Part shown: positions 58,217-64,000 of the stretch, piece after piece
Position numbering within the stretch: position 1 is the first letter of the stretch
How the letters are laid out: every line of letters starts with the position of its first letter
Assembly: GCA_036499825.1 (NCBI GenBank)
Contig: DASYCZ010000026.1
Location: forward strand, 1,045,625-1,109,624
DNA length: 64,000 bases
Direction: 5' to 3'
From: Paradevosia sp036499825
GTDB lineage: Bacteria > Pseudomonadota > Alphaproteobacteria > Rhizobiales > Devosiaceae
The notes under the pieces: generated by a model
Told to the model about the DNA's origin: nothing
Database searches by the model: none
The model's input: only the letters and a program-made list of their open reading frames with translations
Position numbers and translations under genes: made by a program

Positions 58217-60166
58217 ATGACCGACAAGGTCATCCACCTGATCTTCAAGACGCACCTCGATATCGGCTTCACCGATCACGCCGCCAAGGTGCGCGCGCAG
58301 TATCACGAGCGTTTCATTCCGCAGGCGATCGAAACCGGCGCGCATTTCTTCCGCGAGAACCCCGAGCGGCCGCGTTTCATCTGGACGACCGGCGCGTGGC
58401 TGATCTGGGATCACCTCAACAACCAGCCGAGGGAGGAGGTGGCCCGGCTCGAACAGGCCATCGAACGCGGGGTCATCGCCTGGCACGCCCTGCCCTTCAC
58501 CACGCATACCGAATTGATGAGTCCGGCGCTTTTCCGCGCCGGCCTCTCCTACGCGCAGGAATTGGATGCCCGGTTCGGCAAGCGCACGATCGCCTCAAAG
58601 ATGACGGACGTGCCTGGCCACACGCTCGGCATGGTGCCGCTGCTGGCGGAAGCCGGGGTGAAATTCCTCCATATCGGCGTCAACACCGCATCGCCGCCGC
58701 CCGCTGTTCCGGATGTTTTCAGGTGGCGGGCGCCGAGCGGCGCGGAAGTCGTGGTCATGTACCAGAAGTCCTATGGCGCGACGCACTTTCCCGAAGCCTT
58801 CAGCGAGGGTCTCAGTTTCGCCCACACCAGCGACAATATCGGCCCGCAAAGCGTGCCACAGACCAACGAGGCCTATCGCGAGCTGCATGCAGCCAATCCG
58901 GACGCCGAAATCGTCGCCTCAACACTCGACGCCTATGGCGAGCTGTTGTGGGCGCGGCGCGCGGATTTCCCTGTCGTTGATATCGAACTCGGCGATTCGT
59001 GGATTCATGGCAGCGCCAGCGATCCGATAAAGACCGCACGCTTTACCGCCCTTCGCCGTCTCTATGATGCTTTCGCCGAGGACAACCTCACCCCTGAGCG
59101 GCTAGCCTTCGGCCGCGACCTCGCTATGGTGGCCGAGCATACCTGCGGCGTCGATATCAAATCCTATCTCCGCGACGAGACTTCCTGGGACCGCCCGGCC
59201 TTCGAGGCAGCACGCCAGGCTGACTATCGGTTTGCCTATACCGAGGAATCCTGGGCGGAGCAGCGCGCCTATCTCGACGCCGCCGTGTCTCAACTTGGCT
59301 ATGCAGATCGCGCGCGGGCACGAGACGCCCTGGCTGAAATGATGATCGAGCCCAAGACCATCGCGCTTGAAGCAGTGCGCGGCGATAGCCTCGATGTTGG
59401 CGGCTGGAGCATCAGCTTCGATGGGACAACCGGCGACCTGATCGCACTTACCACACCTGCCGGCCGGCATTTGCGCGGTGCGTCGCACGGCCTCCTCGGC
59501 TATCGCTATGAAAGCTATGACGCCGCGGATATGGCTGCGCATATGGACAGCTATCTCACCCATCGCGCCGAATGGGCCATCCTCGATCATGACAAGCCTG
59601 GCTTGAAACACGCCCACACGGCACGATCCGCCAACTGGGTTTCAGGACTCTCGGGCATCCACCGGACCGAAGACTTCGCCGTCCTGCGGCTGTCGATGCG
59701 GGAAACGGCAGTTGCCCAGCTCGGCGCCCCCGCTCACGTCGATCTCGCGCTGCGCCCGCTCGACGCGGAGCGCATCGAGATCGCCGTCATCCTTTATGAC
59801 AAGCCGGCCAATCGGATGCCCGAGGCCAGCTTCGTTTCATTGACGCCACGCGATGCGTCCAACTGGCAGTTCCACAAACTCGGCCTGTGGCAGCCCGGTG
59901 ACCGCGTCGCCCAAAATGGCGGCGGTCAGTTGCAAGCGGTGTCGGACGTGTCCGCCGAGATCGAGGGGATGGGCATGCTGACGGTCACCCCGCTCGACAC
60001 GCCGCTCGTCGCCCCCGCCGGCTCCCCCTTCATGCCCTTCAACAAGGCTGCCCCCGACCTTTCGGATGGCATCCGCTTCAACCTGCACAACAACAAATGG
60101 GGCACCAATTTCCCCATGTGGTGGGAAGGCACGCTCAAGGCGCGGTTCACGCTGACGCTGAAATAG
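58217..60166 (+). CDS. DUF5054 protein, GH38-like putative glycoside hydrolase
   Basis: A 649-residue protein. The N-terminal half is a TIM/(beta/alpha)7-like hydrolase with KTHLDIGFTD (H13, D15) and TDVPGHTLG (D131, H135), similar in spacing to the zinc and nucleophile motifs of GH38; the C-terminal half is beta-rich. DUF5054 has no described activity that I know. It has no signal peptide. ATG 58217 lies 22 bases after the LacI gene, so they are co-transcribed. With the GH38 enzyme and PHP protein across the divergent promoter it probably completes cytoplasmic degradation of the same imported glycan. Confidence 0.85.
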   Translation: MTDKVIHLIFKTHLDIGFTDHAAKVRAQYHERFIPQAIETGAHFFRENPERPRFIWTTGAWLIWDHLNNQPREEVARLEQAIERGVIAWHALPFTTHTELMSPALFRAGLSYAQELDARFGKRTIASKMTDVPGHTLGMVPLLAEAGVKFLHIGVNTASPPPAVPDVFRWRAPSGAEVVVMYQKSYGATHFPEAFSEGLSFAHTSDNIGPQSVPQTNEAYRELHAANPDAEIVASTLDAYGELLWARRADFPVVDIELGDSWIHGSASDPIKTARFTALRRLYDAFAEDNLTPERLAFGRDLAMVAEHTCGVDIKSYLRDETSWDRPAFEAARQADYRFAYTEESWAEQRAYLDAAVSQLGYADRARARDALAEMMIEPKTIALEAVRGDSLDVGGWSISFDGTTGDLIALTTPAGRHLRGASHGLLGYRYESYDAADMAAHMDSYLTHRAEWAILDHDKPGLKHAHTARSANWVSGLSGIHRTEDFAVLRLSMRETAVAQLGAPAHVDLALRPLDAERIEIAVILYDKPANRMPEASFVSLTPRDASNWQFHKLGLWQPGDRVAQNGGGQLQAVSDVSAEIEGMGMLTVTPLDTPLVAPAGSPFMPFNKAAPDLSDGIRFNLHNNKWGTNFPMWWEGTLKARFTLTLK

Positions 60167-60195
60167 AGATCTTCGGGCGCTGTCCTGAGCCGGGA

Positions 60196-61422
60196 TTACC
60201 GCAGGAACGCTGCCACCGAGCGGCGATACAAGAGCAGCGCCGGCACGGTCGCCAGCACGATACCAATAAGTCCGCCCGATATCGCCAGCCACACCTCGTC
60301 GGGCCCGATACTCGCCGTCAGCGACACCCCGCTCATGCGCGCCAATATTCGTGACGCAAAGGCGGCAACGCCATAACCCAGCGCCACGCCGAGCACGACT
60401 CCCGACAGCACGATGATGCTGGCGAACAACCAGATCGACAAGAACAGATAGGTCCGCGATGCCCCCAGCGCCCGGATCACCGCGAACTGCGTCTCGAACA
60501 ACTTCATCAGCGCCACGACGCCCGCAAAGATGGACAGGAACGCCAGCACCTGCGTGACGCTCGCCATGATCGACATCACCTGCCGGATATTGCCGACGAG
60601 ATCGTAAATCTGCAGCAGCACCTCGGCCGGGAAGAACGCCATGCTCTGGGGCGTCTTGTACTCGTCGCGCAGCCCATACATGTCGGCGACGGTCTTGCCT
60701 TTCATGACGATAGCCGGAAGTCCGGGAACGCGCGCCGGATCGAACGGCGGGCCGATCTTGGTGTCGCCCTCGGCATGGCCGTTGGGCAACCCATGCGCAT
60801 TCCACAGCGTCTCGATCGGCACGATCACCGCACGGTCCCACGGATTGCCCGTCGGCTTCATGCGGCCCACAATGGTCAGATCGTAGTGGTGGTGCCCCTC
60901 TTCGGCTTCACTTTCCTCGGCCTCATCGGCGTCCTCGAAGGCGCTGCTGCCGTGCAGCGGCGTTACCTTCTGGCCGATCTGGAACGGCACGCTGGCGCCG
61001 ATCACCGCCTCGGTCGGATCGGCGAACATGCGCCCTTCGCTGAGGCCCCCGCTCAGGCGGTCGACGAACTGGGAAATCGTGCCGATGACCTGCAGGCCCT
61101 GCACGTTGTCGCCGTAACCGATCGGCGCGGCGTAGTCGACACGGGTATCGGTCAGCGCCTTGGCGACGATATCGGGGTCGAGCAGTTGCACTGCGCTGGG
61201 GCGCAGGAAGATGGTGTTGAAGACGATCTCGGTCGGATTACCCGGCGCCGCGATCAGCAGGTCGAAGCGGTCGGCCGCCATGGCGCTGCCCTCGCGCAGC
61301 GAACGCTCCTGCGCCGAGATACCGATGCCGAGCGCAACCGCGACGGCGATCACGACGACGAAGATGATGGTGGTCGCCGGATGCCGGCGGATCATGGCCC
61401 AGGCGATACTGGTGGGGTTCAT
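60196..61422 (-). CDS. FtsX/MacB-type ABC transporter permease with His-rich loop
   Basis: A 408-residue inner-membrane protein. One N-terminal helix (TTIIFVVVIAVAVALGIGI), a periplasmic domain (about 40-280) and three C-terminal helices are the FtsX-like layout of mechanotransmission-type ABC permeases. The periplasmic domain contains an acidic/His cluster (EESEAEEGHHHYD) that could bind Zn or other metal. It overlaps the ATPase gene by 4 bases. The set resembles the ABC genes of the Zur-regulated zinc clusters of Pseudomonas and Vibrio as I recall them; a role in zinc or lipoprotein handling is inference. Confidence 0.85.
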   Translation of the reverse strand: MNPTSIAWAMIRRHPATTIIFVVVIAVAVALGIGISAQERSLREGSAMAADRFDLLIAAPGNPTEIVFNTIFLRPSAVQLLDPDIVAKALTDTRVDYAAPIGYGDNVQGLQVIGTISQFVDRLSGGLSEGRMFADPTEAVIGASVPFQIGQKVTPLHGSSAFEDADEAEESEAEEGHHHYDLTIVGRMKPTGNPWDRAVIVPIETLWNAHGLPNGHAEGDTKIGPPFDPARVPGLPAIVMKGKTVADMYGLRDEYKTPQSMAFFPAEVLLQIYDLVGNIRQVMSIMASVTQVLAFLSIFAGVVALMKLFETQFAVIRALGASRTYLFLSIWLFASIIVLSGVVLGVALGYGVAAFASRILARMSGVSLTASIGPDEVWLAISGGLIGIVLATVPALLLYRRSVAAFLR

Positions 61423-62117
61423 ACCAGTGCTCCCGAGCGCAGCGTTTCAGACGCTGTCGTGTCGCTGACGATCTTTCCGTGTTCGAGGCGGATGACGCGC
61501 TCGCAGCGGTTGATGACGATGGGGTCATGGGTGACGATGATGATCGTCTGTCCGGCCGCGGCCGCCACCAGCGTCTCGGTGATCTGGCGCGCGGCCTCCT
61601 CATCAAGACTGGCCGTCGGCTCATCCGCCAGCAAAATCGATGGCTTCAGCAACAGAGCGCGGGCAATGGCCGTGCGTTGCCGCTCACCACGCGACAGGGT
61701 TTTCACGGACCTGGCGCCCACGGGGACGCCGAAATCGGTCAATAGCTGTACGGCACGCTTATGCAACGGCGCCGGAACGGTAAAATGCGTAAATGTCGCC
61801 GGCAGCGTAACGTTGTGGATGGGGCTCAACTGGTCGATCAGGTGGAATTCCTGGAAGATCAGGCCCACATGGCGGTAGCGCCAGGCATCGGAAGCGGATT
61901 GTTTCAGCTTGGCGAGGTCGACATCGCCCCAAGTGACGCTGCCGGTATTGGCCTTGAGGATGCCGGCCATCACATGCAGCAGCGTGGTCTTGCCGGACCC
62001 CGACGGGCCCGTCAGCGCAACGATGCCCCCTGCGGGTACGTCCAGCGCGGGCACGTCCAGAATAGTCTTGCCGCCAAAAGCGACCGAAACGCCGCGCAGC
62101 TCCAAACCGAGCGACAC
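61419..62117 (-). CDS. ABC transporter ATP-binding protein, LolD/MacB type
   Basis: A 232-residue ATPase. Walker A GPSGSGKTT, an LSRGERQR signature (Arg for the usual second Gly), Walker B ILLADEP and the ITHDP-type switch His are present, with LIFQEFHLIDQLSPIHNV typical of the LolD/MacB group. I prefer GTG 62115-62117 because AAGG/GGAGGGG lies just upstream; a TTG at 62139-62141 opens eight more codons but touches its ribosome binding site. Its stop overlaps the permease start by 4 bases. Confidence 0.88.
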   Translation of the reverse strand: MSLGLELRGVSVAFGGKTILDVPALDVPAGGIVALTGPSGSGKTTLLHVMAGILKANTGSVTWGDVDLAKLKQSASDAWRYRHVGLIFQEFHLIDQLSPIHNVTLPATFTHFTVPAPLHKRAVQLLTDFGVPVGARSVKTLSRGERQRTAIARALLLKPSILLADEPTASLDEEAARQITETLVAAAAGQTIIIVTHDPIVINRCERVIRLEHGKIVSDTTASETLRSGALV

Positions 62118-62178
62118 GTTCGCCTTCCCCTCCGAATCCAACCCCTCAATCCCCCTGTTGGACAGTCATGCAGTGGCG

Positions 62179-62643
62179 TCAGAACCCGATGTCGACCGTC
62201 GGGCGGCCATGATAGCTCGCCTCTATCATGCGCACCTTGCTGACGAAACCGGTGTCCGGATCGGTCTTGACGCCGATGTCGAGCTTGCCGGTCACCACGA
62301 TCCCCTGATCGTAATTCAGCACGTGCAGGGGGCCCTGGGTGTAGACCAGCACGATGTTCTGGGGCCATTGCGCGGCGGCGTCACAGAACGGGCAAACCAT
62401 CATCGGCTCGGTGGCGAGCACGAAGAACTTGGCATCGGGCTTCAACGGCGGCGCCATAAAACCCTTGATGGTCACTTCAGTGCCATTGAAGGTCTGCGCC
62501 GCGTCGGACAGGTCCGGCTGGCTCGTATCCTTGTAGAGCTGTTTCATGGCCAGATCGGTGGAGGCAAAGGCCTGTGCCGAGGCAAAGGGGGCGAGCAACA
62601 CGGACGATCCCGCAGCCATGACGAAATTACGACGGTTCAACAT
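62179..62643 (-). CDS. Exported protein of the FtsX-type ABC cluster (DUF3299-like)
   Basis: A 154-residue protein. The N-terminus MLNRRNFVMAAGSSVLLAPFASAQAFA is a Tat-type signal (RRNFV, hydrophobic core, AxA). The mature part is beta-rich with an FNGTEVTIKGFMAPP segment and MMVCPFCDAAAQWP, a CxxC that could bind metal or form a disulfide; this resembles DUF3299-type proteins found with similar ABC pairs, but I am unsure of the family. ATG 62641-62643 has AGGAG 8 bases upstream; two earlier starts are too close to that site. A 7-pair hairpin (62661-62678) lies in the leader. First gene of the three-gene unit. Confidence 0.7.
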   Translation of the reverse strand: MLNRRNFVMAAGSSVLLAPFASAQAFASTDLAMKQLYKDTSQPDLSDAAQTFNGTEVTIKGFMAPPLKPDAKFFVLATEPMMVCPFCDAAAQWPQNIVLVYTQGPLHVLNYDQGIVVTGKLDIGVKTDPDTGFVSKVRMIEASYHGRPTVDIGF

Positions 62644-62822
62644 CGCCATCACTCCTAGGTGCCTGCGACGACGCAGGCGTCACGGATAAAATAGATCAGT
62701 GCTGCTGACGTGTGAATGGACGGTAGGCTTCAACAAGCGGTGATCGCCTTATACGGAGCATTGGGGTTTCAGCGCTCACAATCGCGGCAACCCAAGTTGC
62801 GGTAATATGTCGAAGGGAGCAT

Positions 62823-62896
62823 TGGAGGCCACGCCCGGAATTGAACCGGGGTTCACGGATTTGCAATCCGCTGCGTCACCACTCCGCCACGTGGCC
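62823..62896 (-). tRNA. tRNA-Cys (anticodon GCA)
   Basis: On the minus strand the 74-base gene begins GGCCACGTGGCGGAGTGG, has anticodon GCA in the loop TTGCAAA, a GGTTCAATTCC T-arm and an encoded CCA end (tgg at 62823-62825). The acceptor stem GGCCACG/CGTGGCC is perfect. Confidence 0.97.
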
Positions 62897-62985
62897 TCAC
62901 GGCGGGACTATCTACGGCGGGTCAAAGGGTTATGCAAGCCGTCAACGCCGCATCTGTCGATTTTCTGAAGAGAGCGCCGCTGCCG

Positions 62986-63003
62986 TTTCAGAATTTTCTG
63001 AAA
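62986..63003. promoter_or_regulatory. TTCTGAA palindrome upstream of tRNA-Cys
   Basis: TTTCAGAA-TT-TTCTGAAA is a perfect inverted repeat of 8-base arms, with a further direct copy of TTTTCTGAA at 62961-62969. It lies in 220 bases with no gene (62897-63116), upstream of tRNA-Cys and downstream of the endolysin remnant. It may be an operator or a phage-attachment related repeat. Confidence 0.35.
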
Positions 63004-63116
63004 TCTGTTCGCGGGATGTGCTGCTCGGCCTGCTACTTTACGCCCTCTTCCCCACGATCGTGATGCGCGGCCCGCGCCCTCCGCACCTCGTGCAGACAAG
63101 CTTTTTAGACAGCCCC

Positions 63117-63783
63117 TCACATACCCAATCTAAGCGTCGCCATCTCACCCAGGGCATGCACGAGCTGGCCAGCGTGAATGTTCCGCGTGTAGCCCCTCTT
63201 CGTCAGCGACTGCTGCAGCATCGTGACCGGCGCGCGGCGCTCACCACGCTGCAGAACGCCATTCGCCAGCGGATTGATCGACGCACCGATCGTGTAGTCG
63301 CCGAACTCGATCAGCTCGGCTTCCTCGCGTCGCCGCGTGATAAGACCCGGCAACGTTCGACCGCCGGCCGTGGTGCCGGTGACGCGCAGATCCTCGGCAG
63401 CCTCGTGCAGGTTCCCCGCCTTCGCCCCGGCGGCCCATTTCCAATTGAGCGCCCCGAGGCCCCAGGTTGAAAACGGGCGACACCGTACCGTCGAAAACGT
63501 GCTGTGGCACATCTCGGCCATAGAACTTGGCGACGGCGGCACCGTATTCCAAACCGCAGACGAAGATCAGCGCCCGGTCGGCTCCCTCGCGCGTCATGGT
63601 GGCGCCGGGCCCGAGGGCCCTGCCCACACGATTGCTGTCCCACCACTGCCGAAAGGACGCCGACCGCCCAGTCAACCCGATGCCAATGGTGCCCACGCCG
63701 GCGGCATCCAGATACCAGTGATCCACAAAGCCTTCCTGGGCGCGCACGAAGGCGGCCCCAGCTGCGCTGAGAGTGTGTGTCAT
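63117..63783 (-). pseudogene. GH24 endolysin (lysozyme), frameshifted
   Basis: The 5' frame starts at ATG 63781-63783 (GGAGAGTTAAA upstream) and reads a GH24 lysozyme: FVRAQEGFVDHWYLDAAGVGTIGIG, containing the catalytic Glu (QEG) and the beta-hairpin, up to DGTVSPVFNLG near 63475. The homologous continuation, GALNWKWAAGAKAGNLHEAAEDL and on to the stop at 63117, is in another frame. One surplus C in the GGGGCCTCGGGG run would explain the shift. The rejoined protein would be about 222 residues with a C-terminal part that may bind peptidoglycan. It looks phage-derived. A sequencing error or programmed frameshift are alternatives. Confidence 0.75.
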
Positions 63784-63801
63784 TTTAACTCTCCAATGAA
63801 A

Positions 63802-63824
63802 AAGGCCCAGCAATGCAGGGCCTT
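63802..63824 (-). terminator. Minus-strand terminator just upstream of the endolysin remnant
   Basis: Arms AAGGCCC (63802-63808) and GGGCCTT (63818-63824) pair perfectly; on the minus strand TTTTTCATT follows. It ends a transcript coming from the right, yet only 36 bases separate it from the IS end, so the gene it served appears lost or displaced by the IS. Confidence 0.75.
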
Positions 63825-63883
63825 GATCGATACGAATTAGGACTTCAGCAGGCCCTCGCCTAGGTGTCGAATCTATGAAGGTT

Positions 63884-63956
63884 GTTCATTCGAGGAAGGG
63901 CTGAGAAGCTGGGGTTGCAAAGCCAACCAACCTTCAGCGGAGTTCCTCGAATGAAC
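63884..63956 (+). repeat. 14-base inverted repeat spanning the transposase start
   Basis: GTTCATTCGAGGAA (63884-63897) and TTCCTCGAATGAAC (63943-63956) are exact inverse copies. The right copy covers the start codon and the bases just before it. A transcript entering from outside would fold so as to hide the start, while one beginning inside the loop would not. Confidence 0.6.
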
Positions 63957-64000
63957 GTCCATAAGAATGCGCGCCTGACGCCTTCGGGTCGAGTGCTTTT
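63951..64000 (+). CDS. IS481-family transposase, N-terminal fragment
   Basis: Only the first 16 residues are in the window, MNVHKNARLTPSGRVL, which match the strongly conserved start of IS481-family DDE transposases (MNxHKNARLTPxGR). The frame is open at the right edge. GGAG lies about 8 bases upstream of the ATG. Confidence 0.8.
   Translation, partial: MNVHKNARLTPSGRVL

Larger units (their letters stand above)
63861..64000 (+). mobile_element. Left end of an IS481-family insertion sequence
   Basis: The transposase start at 63951 and the upstream TGT-beginning terminal region (tgtcgaatctatgaagg from 63865) indicate the left end of an IS481-type element that continues past the window. The exact terminal base and target duplication cannot be fixed because the right end is missing. 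Confidence 0.7.

Overview
The window is a GC-rich chromosomal segment of an alphaproteobacterium. Several conserved gene orders point to the Hyphomicrobiales (Rhizobiales): dgt-argS-SPOR-scpA-scpB-tatABC-serS-surE-nlpD, pcm-tolC-popZ-valS, and a clpP-clpX-lon-hupB-tRNA-Val series with inserted genes. A Devosia-like member is my best guess, but that rests on recalled gene order, not on a search.

Layout. At 1-168 is the tail of a receiver (response regulator) domain. At 171-6263 is a catabolic island: a GntR/FCD regulator, an enolase-superfamily (mandelate racemase type) enzyme and an FbpABC-type ABC importer. At 6522-11504 are small stress or envelope genes: a Lys/Gly-rich stress-type protein, a Cys-rich copper-binding four-helix protein, a PAS-PAS-PAS-GGDEF diguanylate cyclase, a Gly-rich membrane protein, tRNA-Asp, a PEBP protein and a small unknown protein. 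At 11508-22338 are tRNA-Val, hupB, a TetR/TetA-like efflux pair, lon, two divergent citrate synthase homologues (one fused to a helix-turn-helix), an Rsm22-type methyltransferase, clpX and clpP. A cytochrome P450 and a small unknown gene follow at 22555-24234.

At 24292-39092 is a long housekeeping block: nlpD-like, surE, serS, tatCBA, scpB, scpA, a SPOR protein, argS and dgt on the minus strand, then erpA, a serine hydrolase and xthA on the plus strand. At 39106-47914 are an ExoR-like Sel1 protein, a CorA/ZntB transporter, valS, popZ, tolC and pcm. At 47982-60166 is a glycan-utilisation locus: a GH38 alpha-mannosidase, a PHP metallohydrolase and a complete sugar ABC importer run leftward, while a LacI regulator and a DUF5054 protein run rightward. 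At 60196-62643 is an FtsX-type ABC exporter/lipoprotein-transport-like set with a His-rich loop. The right edge holds tRNA-Cys, a frameshifted phage-type GH24 endolysin and the left end of an IS481-family element.

How the parts work together. The two import loci each pair an importer, catabolic enzymes and a regulator, and each carries palindromic operator candidates at the expected promoters. The protease/nucleoid block shows a near-consensus RpoH promoter in front of lon. The most unusual items are the HTH-citrate synthase facing a perfect 18-bp palindrome, the GH38/PHP/DUF5054 mannoside-type locus, and the tRNA-Cys/endolysin/IS481 junction. Stretches over 300 bases without a gene are 9952-10357 and 40012-40747. 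No rRNA gene or CRISPR array was seen.
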